A program made the translations under genes and the position numbers. The notes under the pieces were generated by a model that saw nothing but the letters and a program-made list of their open reading frames with translations, had not been told where the DNA came from and made no database searches. 64,000 nt of DNA from Sphaerolaimus hirsutus (Eukaryota > Nematoda > Chromadorea > Monhysterida > Sphaerolaimidae), in the NCBI GenBank assembly GCA_964036195.1, contig OZ038452.1:17850704-17914703 (forward strand), given 5' to 3'. Position 1 is the first letter of the stretch; each line of letters begins with the position of its first letter. Shown one piece after another: positions 24,786 through 36,777 of this stretch.

Positions 24786-25932
24786 AATAAATACTTGTAC
24801 AACACATATTTATTTTAGTGGATGCTACTACGAGGTGGTCAACATGTTGTATTAGTACGGTCAGTATTCGAAAAGTACACATTGAAAAATTACTGACTCA
24901 TGGTGTTTACTGTTTACATGGGCAATGTATTTATTTTTGCCCGGCGGCCGCAGTATCGACGGTGCATCACTTCAATTCAAACGTTGATCGATACCGAGCG
25001 CAGTGTGCATTTGTGTGTATCGATGATTTGTGGCTTCCATTGAATATGTGAGCACAATCAAATTCAGGATGCTTTTTCTCGGCTAGCTGGCTTCGATGGT
25101 CTAAGTTTAAATTCATTTCGTTTTTTTTTGGTGTATTTTTTCGAAGTGCGTCTTTTCCATATCCGCCTTTCTGATGCAGTCTGTTTAAAATAAGTAATGA
25201 ACAAAAGAAGCGAATAGGCGAAACATTTAAATACGATGGCAAACTCTTCAATAAAATTTTTTTTCCAATATATTTCGAATTTTGAATTTTTAGAACATGT
25301 TCTCAACTTGTCTTGTTTGAATTAGTTTCAATTTTCTTAGTTTTTTTTAACAATACGAATTTCCCTTTACTTGGGCATAGTGTCGTGATGGGAAACCATC
25401 ACATATTTAGGACTTTTTTCTATGTAAATACTTGACTTCACCTAGACATCATTGCGAGTAGAAACCTAATTTTTACAGGTTGTGCTTTCATGCAGTGTTT
25501 TAGGTCTTTGTGTTAAAGTAGTGTAATCTTGAACCAGCAAACTTATTGTTTCAAAGGTTATTGACTATGGTAAGTTTAGGTACATGAATTATCCTCTTAA
25601 ATTTGCTGTAACTGGATCCTGTTTTCACATCAAATAATATAAATATATCCTACTGTGTCTAAATGAATAAATGATTATGTGAAGACTCTCCTGGCAACTG
25701 CAGTTAGCATTGAAAAAATCTCTGGGAGATTTATATTTAAAAAATCTCAGAAAATCTCAGAAAATATAAGATTTTCTGAGATTTATATTTTTTTCATGAT
25801 TTTCCGGAGAGATTTAATTATATTTTCTCCTGATTGAGAAAATCTCTCGAGAAAATCTCTCTATATTTGCCCATTTTCACCTTCAAAACCACTAGTTCAT
25901 GTGCTTTTTACCAATTTTCATCTATTTTTAAC
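24786..25932. other. No gene recognised
   Basis: AT-rich; includes a run of AGATTTATATTT / GAGATTTTCTC-type words at about 25,720-25,860, probably a further decayed inverted-repeat element that continues at 26,290-26,460. Confidence 0.35.
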
Positions 25933-26286
25933 TACCGTATTTCCTCGTAATACCCCCCCCTTGAATCAATCTCCCTTCGAAATACCCCCAGGTGTTTTTG
26001 AGCTGGGGGAAAAATACCCCCCCCCCTCGAAATACCCCCGTATTTGATGATGTACATCATGTATGCAATGTACATGCTGTACTCTATGCGGCCAATTTCC
26101 ATCATAACTACACATAGACTAGGATGTGTAGCAATGTACGTTTATATGTCCTAATATATGCCCTTTAGTCACGTTTATTACTAGTTATGGGTACGTAAAA
26201 ACCCATTCTCTACTACCATTGTTTACGAAGATTTCCGGCGATATAATAACCCCCCCCTCGAAAAACCCCCCGCTCGAAATACCTTG
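25933..26286. mobile_element. ACCGTATTT-family foldback fragment
   Basis: TACCGTATTTCCTCGTAATA followed by C-runs and CGAAATACCCCC words on both sides of an AT-rich centre. The right terminus is degraded. It appears nested in the AGATTTTCTGAGA repeat noted around it. Confidence 0.5.
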
Positions 26287-27773
26287 AAATATCTATTAAA
26301 TCACACTTTAAGTTGAGAGATTTTATGAGATTTTTTTGAACTGCAAAAGATTTTCTCAGAGATTTAATTATATTTTCCAAAATGACCCAAGAGATTTAAT
26401 TATATTTTTTTCTTGAGAGATTTTCTGAGATAATATTTAATTATATTTTCTCAAAATCGGTCGTTTTTTTTCAATACTAACTGCAGTACATAAGTCAACC
26501 TTGTCAAGCAAAGTTCTACTTGCTCATTGAACTTTGCAACAATAGCTTTCAAAATTTACAATGTGATGAAACATTTTCTGCTAGCAGCAGAGCATTTTCA
26601 CACTTCTTATCATGTTTTCTTGCAAAAATGTAATGCAATTTTTGTTGATCATTGAATGGTCTTTTCTTGTATCTGAAATTTTGTCAAAAAGGTTGATATG
26701 AATTTTCGATTTTTCGGAAGCAAAATTCGACGTTTTTTTTCTTAAAAAAATCGGTAACTTAAATAGAAACTTAATAAATGTTTCTTTGCCATCTTTTGGA
26801 ACTGGGGGATCCACAAAATATCGTTAAAAATGAACGGGCGCTTTGAGTGACCTTGGCGCTGGAAGTCTCCGCGGGCGCGTACGCATAAATATTTACCTAT
26901 GCCGTTGAATGAAATTTCTCTTTTGCAATTTTTTCCTTTGTAATCGATGCAAAAAAGTCTTGGCAGTTAGCGAATTAAGGTATTTGCGTTTTCTAAATTT
27001 CTATACGCGTGATGATAACATCTATCGATATTTTCCCGGACAATAAGTGTGCCGCCGACAGCGCTGAGCTCAATGGCAAACATCCTGCGTATTTATGTAT
27101 TTATTCAGGTGTATAGCTAGCAAACTCCTGCCTTACCCAGTTGAGCATGCAACATACCTAGATGAAACTGTAGTTTCCTAGTTTCAATGTGTTTAACTGC
27201 CGTTTTACTGTTTCGCGTAACATTGTAAAAGTGTAAATAAATAGTGGATCCTAAATCAAAACATATCTGTGTGCCGACTGCAAATTTTATGACATGGAAG
27301 CTTTTGCTGCCGCCTTGTCCGGGTTTACATAACAATACGCTTTCGCGGTGCCAAAAATTCTTTTTTCTTCTACTGTAGGTGTATGTATAATAAAAATTAC
27401 GTGCATATTTTTCGCTGGCATGAACGTCAAATATTATCGGTTTTAATGGGCAGGTAGCTTTTTTGAAACCAAGAAAGGGGGATACATAAAATTATTGAAC
27501 AGCGACATCGTATAAAATTGTGAATGCAGCCGCAGATATGCAAAAATGTTGTGCTTATCGGTGAAACATGCCGATATGCCATGAACAATTGTGCATGTCG
27601 AGTCAAGCGTGTCGTGTGCGTAACATTTACAGTTTTGAACTTCGTAGGGAAACTACGTAAATATATTCTTAGTGATAACGTAGTAGGAATTACTATCAAT
27701 TTTTTATTTTTTTACTACGCAGGAGAAAAAGTATCCTCATAGAATTCTAATCTAAAACCAGAAGCAGACAAAA
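26287..27773. other. Intergenic, upstream flank of SLC5 gene 1
   Basis: No gene found. The promoter of the SLC5 gene should lie here but I see no motif strong enough to call. Confidence 0.35.
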
Positions 27774-30700
27774 ATGGGTACGTGCGCGGAGGCTAACATT
27801 TACACGTGGGACTATGTGGTGCTGATTGGCTACTTCGTGGGAGTCCTAGCTGTCGGACTATGGGTTCGCTAGCTTGTTCGCTAGGACACTGTTGTTTAAA
27901 TGTATTTACATTTACTTCTTACTATTTAATATTTACTCGAGTACTGGGTAATACATTTGAGGCGTCTACTTCTAAAAGTCGACAAGTCCAAAATATGAAA
28001 ATTTCGAGTTAGGCCCGGAAACGTCATCTGGGACTACTTCCGCACATTTTTTATCATTTTCCATAAAATTTTTGACCTCACATACCCATATGGCAAAGTG
28101 CCAAATTTGACATTTTTGGGGAAAAATGCAAAAATTTCGGGCAAGAAGTCGACAAGTCCACCTAGTTTAGTGCAAGAAGTCGACAAGTCCATCCCTCCGC
28201 TTCCTTTTTTATGGGAAAAAATAGCAAGAAATGTGATATGTCCACTATGGACAGCTACTTCTAAAGTCGACAAGTGCATAAATTGCCCAGAAGGCAGCCT
28301 CGGCTTCCCCGGGTACAAACATGTTCTCTAGTGCAAGAAGTCGACAAGTCCAATTCCCTCCCAAAAACAGTTTTGCTCTGACCGAATGGAAATTTATGGA
28401 CACCCAAAATTTCACATAAAGGTTGAGAGCAGGGGCTGAAAATTTGACACTTTATTGTCAACATATGGAACATAATGGAAAGCATGAGAGAGCCGAATTG
28501 GACACGCACCACGGGCCTGGAATTGGGTCCGAAACTGAAAATGCGATTTACTCAAAATCACATTTTGTGGACTTGTCGACTTTTAGAAGTAGAGGCCTCA
28601 TTTACATATACTTTAAAAAAGAGTGTTTGTACTCACATCTACGCGTACTTTTAAAAAGTACGCGTGTACAGACAACGTATTTCAGAAATTTAAAATTTAA
28701 ATGTTTTGTTGCTAAAAAACGAAATCTTAAAGAAACCATTCTCCCATAAAAATACTGAATGATACTGAATCAGTCTGAATGATCATTAAAACGACATCTG
28801 TTAGTGTTATGTCGTCCAGTGTCAAAATCGATCTGACATAAAAGTAGTAGCTTTTACATTGTCCATGGAAAAAGTACTCACTTTTACATGTTCTATGATG
28901 AAACGTACACGGTTTACATTTTCTGAGGAAAAAAGCACCCGACTTTACATTTTCATAGAAAAAAGCATTTTACTCATGTAACCATGCATCAGTACGGGTA
29001 AAAAGTATTTCACATTTTCTCTACTCAGGGGTGAGTATAAAGTATTTTACAAATACTTCTAAAAAAGTTCAGTAATTTTAACAACTCATGATGCCAGCCA
29101 ACCACATTCACACCGAGTAGTGATGGAATGGCGCCATGGCGCTGGCGCCATTTGAGGGCGCCAAAGGGCGCCGCGCCATGGCGCCATTGGCGCTTGGCGC
29201 CCTTTTTCTGTGGCGCCCTTGGCGCCTGGCGCCCACATTCTGAAAGGCGCCATGGCGCCCTTGGCGCTTGGCGCCCTTTTTCTGTGGCGCCCTTGGCGCC
29301 TGGCGCCCTGCTTTAGAAGGGCGCCAAAAAGGCGCCAGCAGGGTTTCACGGTGAGTGCTGTGTAAACGAAAAAAAAATGAAAAACGCATACATGGATGAT
29401 CTAAATTCGCCAGAAAAATGGACGGAGTGGTGTGAGTGGGTGGAAATCTTTCATCCAACGGTTCATCAGATCTGTCTGACGGATCAGAAGACAAGAATGA
29501 TGGACCGTCTAACTTGCAAAATCATAAAAAAAGGATTTAAATCGTTGCAATTAGGAAACATTGTTTGGAAAGGTCTATTTGTAATGAATGGATTGTTGTC
29601 AAATGACAATTTCCATTGCGTTTGAATTCGTCATGTGGATTTTATTCAAAAAATTTTTGTTGCTAGCCTTGTTTTTGTTCATTACATCCTGGAGAACGCG
29701 AATTAAGAAGTGAATGCGCGTACAATGGTGCTGTAAAACATTTTTAGCACACGCAGGGTGTTGTAGGCACTTTTTTATCCTGGCGCCCTTGGCGCCTGGC
29801 GCCCTATTTTCCAAATGGCGCCATGGCGCCCTTGGCGCTTGGCGCCCTATTTCCGTGGCGCCCCTGGCGCCTGGCGCCCACTTTCTGAATGGCGCCATGG
29901 CGCCCTTGGCGCCTGGCGCCCTTTTTCTGTGGCGCCCTTGGCGCTTGGCGCCCACTTTCCGAATGGCGCCATGGCGCCCTTGGCGCCTGGCGCCATTTTT
30001 TCTGGCGCTTTTCCATCACTAACACCGAGTGAACGTAACTTTCAATTTCCACGCACGCGCAGTCGTCCTACAAGCCGGGCACGAACGTGGGCTCGGTGGG
30101 CGGCTTCTTCCTGGCCGGGCGCGACATGCACTGGTTGCTGGTGGGCGCCAGTCTGTTCGCGTCCAACATTGGCTCCGGCCACTACGTCGGCCTGGCCGGC
30201 TCGGGCGCGGCGGGCGGCATCGCCGTCGCCGGCTTCGAGCTCAATGTGAGCGTGGGAGAGAAGATGAAACTTTTGTTAGACCCTCACGTTTCTTAGATAG
30301 ATACCAAATTTTTTTCAAATGGATCCTCGAATCCTCAGTGGAGTTATTTTTTCATCAGTTTTTGAGAGGACGGGGCCTTCAAGGAGGGGAGTTATTCAAG
30401 GGGTGGAGTTATATTTTCCATAGAATTTTCAGGAGGACTTGGGCTTTATTCATCTCACGAATGCCACTCCGGTAGGCTAACATTCTTTTGTATTTTTAGT
30501 TTCACACGCTGCGCTGCACTCATAGCATAAATCGAGGGTGGCATTTTAGGGGGGGGGGGTCCACCAGACTTTCGTGTCGTCCCATTCTGTTGTACGTTGG
30601 CCGATTTTTATGCCGTTCAAGTATGTTGGGGTTTGAGGTTGGGGCACTTACCAAATTTTTTTGTTTCCTCAAATAATCCCCCAGTCCCGAGATAAGGGGG

Positions 30701-33700
30701 GTCTATAAAAAGGTGGTTATTTTGCATGTCCGATCTGGCATATTGAATTGAAAGCTCAATAACTCAGCCATTTCTGGGCCGATTTGGATCGTTTAAACCC
30801 TTAAAATGATCGGGACAACCTGCAGATTCCATTTTTGTTGTTGTATTAGTGATGTCTAGATTCCGTATGCCGATTTGACCCGGTTTTTCAACACGAAAAA
30901 TAAATTTTTCTGAACATGCTATCATATAGTTTAGACAATGAGAATTCATATAAAAAGCAAATGAGTTCAATATCTCTTTCCAATCAAAAGTTATGGCGCT
31001 TCAAACTTTTCCCTCCCTTTCACATAAATAACCACATGCATGCAAATTCAAAACTCCCATCTCTACCATTTCTCAATCTCTCACCAATGAACACTTAAAA
31101 TGATCAGAATGAGATGGAGATTTCGTTTTGAGACCCACATTATCCGTACATTGCATCAGATATCCCATACAAGAAAATAATGCGAAGTCTTGAATGAAAT
31201 TGCCACAATGAAAATGCATACAAATAAAATGTGAATAAGAACGATATCCCGATGTTTTTCTAATCATTTTAAGTGTTCATTGGTGAAAATTGGCTGAGAA
31301 ATGGTCGAGATATGGAGGTTTGAAGTAGCATGCATCGTTCTTCATGCGGTTATTTATGTGAAAGGGAGGGAAAAGTTTGAAGCGCCATAACTTTTGATTG
31401 GAAAGAGATATTGAACTCATTTTTGTTTTATATGCATTGTCGTTGTCTAAACTATATGATAGCATGTTCAGAAAAAAATTATTTTTGTGTTGAAAAACCG
31501 GGTCAAATCGGCATACGGAATCTAGACATCACTAATACAACAACAAAAATGGAATCTGCAGGTTGTCCCGATCATTTTAAGGGTTTAAACGATCCAAATC
31601 GGCCCAGAAATGGCTGAGTTATTGAGCTTTCAATTCAATATGCCAGATCGGATATGCAAAATAACCACCTTTTTATAGATCCCCTTATCTCGGGACTGGG
31701 GGATTATTTGAGGAAACAAAAAAATTTGGTCGTAGCCCCAACCTCAAACCCCAACATACTTGAACGGCATCAAAATCGGCCAACGTACAACAGAATGGGA
31801 CGACACGAAAGTCTGGTGGACCCCCCCCCCCCCTAAAATGCCACCCTCGATTTATGCTATGCCTGCACTGCATTTGCATTCAATGAATAAGCCCACAGAC
31901 GTAGTATTTTTTTGGTCGGCCTTACCAGAATGATAGCTTTTTAACATTTGCAGCATGTTTTTCACTCCACCAATCACATAGGGGGGTATTCAAGAGGGAT
32001 AGTTTTTCAAATGGAGAGAGTTAATTTTTCCTCACCCGGCCCACAGGGGAGGGTGTTATTCAAGGGGGTGTTATTCAATGGGGGTCTCACTCAAGGATTG
32101 AATTTTTCTCAAACTCGCGGTAAGCACCAGTTGCATTTCTAGCCCAATAATGAACCTAATCAATCGTTCCCTCCCAGGCTATATTTGTGCTCATGATGCT
32201 CGGCTGGCTGTTCGTGCCCGTCTACTACGCAGCCGGTGTCTACACGATGCCAGAGTATCTAAAGCGACGCTTCGGCGGCAGGCGGATTCAAGTGTACCTG
32301 TCGTGTTTGGCCTTGCTGCTTTACGTGTTCACGAAAATATCGGCTGATCTGTTCGCTGGTGCCCTGTTTCTGGAGCAGGCATTTAAACTGCCGCTGTATC
32401 CTTCGATTGGAGTTTTGCTGCTGATTGCGATGGTTTTCACTGTTACGGGTGACTTGCCTGCTGCCAATTACATTACATTACATTGTTCACCTAAATACAT
32501 TTTTTACAAATATTTTTGATGCGCTCAGGGGGCCTAACTGCGGTCATATGGACGGACGCGGTGCAAGTTGTAATCATGATCATCGGCGCTTTCATACTGA
32601 TGATTATGAGTGCGTTAGATTTAATCAATAACAATACTGTATTTCTTCTAATAGAACGGTATACTTCCAATAGAAGGGCACCTTCAATAGAACGGCAGGT
32701 TTTGGTACTTTTTCACCGACGAAAAAAGAACGGCAGCCTCTAATAGAACGGCACCTCCAATAGAATGGTAGGTAAACAAGTTGACTAAACACAGAATGGC
32801 GCTCTTCTATTAGACGAAATACGGTAGACAACAAAGAAATCAGTTCGTTCACGGTGAATTTCCGAAGCTGGAACTGTGCAGGCTTCGTCGCGATCGGCGG
32901 CTACGCGGGCTTGACGTCGCGCTACTTCACCGAAATGCCGCCTGTGCCTACCTCGCTGAACTTAACGGACAAGTGCGTGTCGGACGCGCTGCCGCGCACC
33001 GACGCGTTGAGCATGCTGCGTGCGTTCGACGCCGACTTGCCGTGGACGGGCATGACGTTCGGCCTGACCGTCAGCGCCGTGTGGTACTGGTGCAGCGACC
33101 AGGTGCCAGTCCCAGACCCTGTAAAATGCCCTGTAAAGAGTCAAATGTAATGCAAAGTGTCAAAAGTCATGTAAAATGCCCTGTAAAATGGCGTACGTTT
33201 GCCATTTTGCAGGACATTTTACATGACTTTTGACACTCTGCAGGACATTTGACACTTTACAGGGCATTTTACAAGGTCTGTGACTGCCCCCAGGTGATTG
33301 TGCAGCGCGCCCTCTCCGCCAAGACGTACTCGCACGCGAAGGCCGGCTGTGTGTTCGGCGCCGCGCTGAAGTTCCTCCCGCTGTGGCTGCTCATCTTCCC
33401 AGGCATGATCTCCAGAGTCCTGTACAAAGGTGCGTGGCAAAGAAAGCCAGTAAAATAGGGGCCTCCTAGATTTTGACCGTCCGGGGGGTCAGCTGAAAAA
33501 ATTGCCGATTTGAGGGGTGGTTCAGGGACTGGGTAGCTGGATAGATAGCTGGGTAATTTGGGGGTCCCCCCCCGCACTCCCCATTGGAAACCCCTGGAGT
33601 ATTTAGTTTGCGACTGCGAGTGAACCGTGCAACGGTAAGGCAAGGACCGACACGCAGATTGCATAGTGTGCTACGGTCCCGATGACTGCGACGCCAAGTG

Positions 33701-35744
33701 CGGCATAAGGACAGGCTGCAGCAACATCGCCTACCCGCAACTAGTGATCAAGTTGTTGCCCGAGGGCTTGACGGGTCTGATGCTCGCGTGCATGCTTTCG
33801 GCACTCATGTCCTCGCTCACGAGCATATTCAACAGTTCCAGCACCATTTTCACAATGGATATATGGCCGTTGATTAGGAGAAAAGCCAGTGAAGTGGAAT
33901 TGCTTATTGTGGGGCGGTGAGTAAAAAAAGTGCCTACCTATTTGAAAGTGAATATTTTTCACCACGCCTAAAGTGAATGCAATATAGTGAACCTTCATTT
34001 TCAGATTGTTTGTAGTCGTGCTAGTGGGCGTATCTATTCTATGGATTCCTATTATCGAAAAGTCAACGAATTCTCAATTGTTCAACTACATACAAAGTGT
34101 GACCAGTTATTTGGCGCCACCGGTTTGCGCTGTTTATGTACTGGCGATTTTTGTACCCAGAGTGAACGAGCCGGTACGTGCGATCAATACACAAATACTT
34201 AACGGATACATTCAAAAAAATATTTTTGACATAATGACTACCGCGCTACCGCAGGGCGCTTTCGCTGGTTTAATGTTTGGCCTAGTGGTCGGCTTGATTC
34301 GATTCATAATGGAGATAGCGTATGGAAATCCCGATTGCATGGAAGTGGACAACAGGCCGGCCATTCTAACATCGGTAAATAATTTTTTGAAGATTCGCGT
34401 AGTCGCACGGCAAACCACCAAACTGCGTCGCCTACACGCAGGTGCACTACCTGCACTTCGGCGTACTACTTTTCATCATCTCAGTGGCAGTGACCTTGGG
34501 AGTGAGCATGATCACGCCGCCAATTGACAAGAAACACGTGAGTAAGATAGTTGACATACCGTATTTCCTCGAATTACCCCCAGGTGGTTTATTTTTTCAG
34601 AGTGGAAACTTGTAGGGGGGGGGGTTAAACGAGGGGGTATTTCGAGGGGGGTTTATTATTTCGCCAGAAATTTTTTGATATCCCAGTACCAAATTGTCAT
34701 CTGTAACGTATGCAGACGTAGAAAGTACAACAAAAACCACCAAAACAATGACTCGATATACTTAGGTATATAAGCATGTAGATGGTATTTATAAACCCTG
34801 TTCTAACATAACACAGTCATTGTTTGTAACGTCTGTTCTGCACTGTCCGGATCACAAACTGCAGCTTTTGTCATTTACATTCTCTATACACTAAATTTGG
34901 GGGTATTTCGAGAGGGGGGGTTATAAATTCATAATGCCCGTTTTGAGGGGGTGGGGGGTATCTAAATAGAGTTTTTGCACTGACAAGTTGACAATGTGCG
35001 CAGCTGCGCCGCCTGACTTTCTGGTCGCGATGGGACGAACTAGAGGCGGAGCCCATGGAAATGAATGATATGAAGTCATCAGGTCCGTCTCTTATCAAAC
35101 CCTATCGATGACAAATAAAAGTTCACCGACTGAAAAACATTCTTTTGAAGTTTTACCAGCCTTTTCAATGGATAAATAGAATTTTAACCAAGAATCGAAA
35201 CCCGAAAATAAATGCCTTAACTTTTCACTTTTCGGGTTTTAATCAAGTCCGGCCGCAATATGCATGCAGATGCACAGACATAAAACGAAGTTACTATAAA
35301 CAAGAACGAAAAAGTGATAAAAAAGTGAAGTGAAAAAGAGGCAACTCCGCTGAAAATTTAAAAGATACCCAAAAATAGAATTTTCGTAGTTTCTCGACTG
35401 CACGAGTACTAAATTAGTAACTAAATTACTTTCCCAAAAAAGGAACCTTTCGGCACGTCACCTAAACACTCTCAAACGCAGACGAAACCGACCACGGGAA
35501 GTCGGCGCAAGTCGACATCAGCATGATGCCCGGCTGGCGGCGACTCATCTACAAGCTGCTCGGACTGGAGAAAAAGGCTCGCATCGCCCCGGCAAATGGC
35601 GCAGTGGACACCGTTCAGCAAGACACCGGTCCCAAAGACACCAGAAGTGCGCTGATCGAGGATCGGGCAACCAAATGGTTCTTGGATGGCGCCGCCATCG
35701 TTGTCATGGCTGGGGCTGTGTTTTTATATGTATTTTACTTGTAA
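27774..35744 (+). CDS. SLC5-family sodium/solute cotransporter, gene 1 (complete)
   Basis: Membrane symporter of the SGLT-type solute:sodium family. Twelve exons: 27774-27863, 30063-30245, 32178-32448, 32529-32609, 32882-33102, 33294-33429, 33658-33916, 34005-34173, 34255-34374, 34442-34537, 35004-35082, 35482-35744. They total 1968 bp, 655 residues, and every junction phase matches. Start context is caaaATGg. Family marks in order: YKPGTN and [100 protein letters not shown] and a final membrane helix before the stop. Residues that bind sugar in human SGLT1 (Asn78, His83, Glu102, Tyr290/Trp291, Lys321, Gln457) and the Ser-rich sodium site have counterparts here. Sugar transport is therefore likely, but the substrate is inferred. 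Intron 5 is an introner. A tandem paralog lies 5.5 kb downstream. Confidence 0.93.
27958..28600. mobile_element. MITE with GTCGACAAGTCC termini (gene 1 intron 1)
   Basis: Inverted termini carry TCTACTTCTAAAAGTCGACA on the left and its reverse complement on the right, about 30 bp each. The word AAGTCGACAAGTCCA is repeated internally at about 28,145, 28,178, 28,265 and 28,340. Confidence 0.65.
28606..29086. mobile_element. AGTTGTT-family MITE, right-end portion (gene 1 intron 1)
   Basis: Contains the ACGCGTACTTTTAAAAAGTACGCG palindrome region, the TACTCACTTTTACAT words and the terminal AACAACT. The left terminus is missing. Confidence 0.5.
29110..30029. mobile_element. hAT-type element with GGCGCC arrays, copy 2 (gene 1 intron 1)
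   Basis: Termini TAGTGATGG (29,118) and CCATCACTA (30,021), with perfect 8 bp duplication ACACCGAG (29,110-29,117 and 30,022-30,029). The internal unique segment matches copy 1 at 6,093. It ends only 41 bp before exon 2 at 30,063, so insertion happened within reach of the acceptor and branch region. Confidence 0.85.
30515..31869. mobile_element. 1.34 kb long-arm foldback element (gene 1 intron 2)
   Basis: Two nearly identical inverted arms, about 30,521-31,107 and 31,258-31,863, surround a loop of about 150 bp. The ends read CATAGCATAAATCGAGGGTGG and its complement. A possible 6 bp target repeat TGCACT is at 30,515-30,520 and 31,864-31,869. Transcribed RNA would form a ~590 bp hairpin. Frames that occur on both strands here mirror each other and are not genes. 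Confidence 0.75.
32635..32826. mobile_element. ACCGTATTT-family MITE (gene 1 intron 4)
   Basis: TACTGTATTTCTTCTAATAG at the left and CTATTAGACGAAATACGGTA at the right, with subterminal CCAATAGAA / AATAGAACGG words. It makes up most of the 272 bp intron 32,610-32,881. Confidence 0.65.
33103..33293 (+). mobile_element. Introner copy 6 = intron 5 of SLC5 gene 1 (CAGG TSD)
   Basis: The whole 191 bp intron is one foldback element. GT starts at 33,103 and AG ends at 33,293; CAGG repeats are at 33,100-33,103 and 33,291-33,294. Excision restores GAC CAG|GTG ATT within the [12 protein letters not shown] motif. In gene 2 the same position (about 45,654) is uninterrupted, GAC CAA CTG CTT, and lacks a CWGG site. 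Confidence 0.92.
34557..34967. mobile_element. ACCGTATTT-family MITE fragment (gene 1 intron 10)
   Basis: TACCGTATTTCCTCGAATTA followed by C- and G-homopolymer-rich arms (GAGGGGGTATTTCGAGGG) around an AT-rich centre; right terminus lost. Confidence 0.5.
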
Positions 35745-36635
35745 TATTTGCTGAATCTTGGCTGTGGTAAGGTTGTATCTTGGGATGGCCGGCGTTTTTT
35801 AACTGTTGTTTTTTTTAAAGAAAAACGTTGTTTTTAAAAAAAACGCAAGCGTCGATAGCATTTAACTTTCAAAATTTTAACACTGATTCATCAATTTTTG
35901 CATATTTTGCAATTTTTTGTGCGCAAGCGCGCAATTTCGCATAAAAATTGACATTGATGTTTTGTTTTCATTGGTTTTGTGTTTTAATGAAAAGTTTTCA
36001 TTTCTGCATAATACCATGTAATGTTATGTTAGTGTAGCTGGTATATAATATCCAGCCAATGTGCTTCCATATAAATACTTCCACAGTGTGAAACATCACT
36101 CTTAATGTATTGGCACTAGACATTTGAGAGATTTTGAAAAACACTCGTGTTATCAAAAAACATTTATAAAAAACGTTCTTTTCTATCCATTATCTTACAG
36201 TAATCGTTTTTCGATGTTCTCAATGGTCACGTGATGTGGGAGAAAAACCTTGTAACTAATGACATAAATATAACAATATGGTTTCTTTTTCAAATTATTT
36301 CACAGCTGATAGGTAGATCTTTCCCAGTAGGCCGGTGAACAATGCTTCTTATGAAACACAAATGATAAATATGAGAAAACCTATCACAGTTTTAGTTAAT
36401 TCGCTAGCGAAACAATCTACATATGCGACCAAAAGTATGCGCTATTCCATTCCAAGCAGGTAGGAAAGCCAGGCAGTCTTTCGTATTCTCAACTTTTTAT
36501 ACTCTTCTTATCTACAAAATATTTAGGTATGTGAAAGTTCGGGTGTGAACTCCGCACGTGCGACTACTATGCAATGCGATAACTAATTACAGTAAATACA
36601 TATTTACATGTATAATATCTAACTAGGTATACACA
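35745..36635. other. 3' flank of gene 1 with a dispersed repeat
   Basis: The stretch about 35,785-36,115 (GGGATGGCC to GTGAAACATCACTC) is clearly related to about 45,000-45,315 inside gene 2. Shared blocks include GCGCAAGCGCGCAATTTC and TATATAATATCCAGCCAATG. It is an unclassified interspersed repeat. No gene is seen. Confidence 0.55.
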
Positions 36636-36777
36636 TACCGTATTTCCTCGAATTTTCTTTGAATTGACCCCCTCCTAGAAATACCCCCAGGTCTGAGCGA
36701 GCTGAGGAAAAATACTCCCCACGAAATTTGCTAGCGAAATAGAAAGACCGCTGGGGTTATTTCAAGGTTGTATGGTA
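36636..36777. mobile_element. ACCGTATTT-family short MITE
   Basis: TACCGTATTTCCTCGAATTT at the left; right end degenerate (TTGTATGGTA). Internal CCCCCAGG words as in sister copies. Confidence 0.5.

Noticed and set aside
30764..31617. Matching 68-codon frames on opposite strands
   Set aside because: They are the two arms of the 1.34 kb foldback element, not a duplicated gene.
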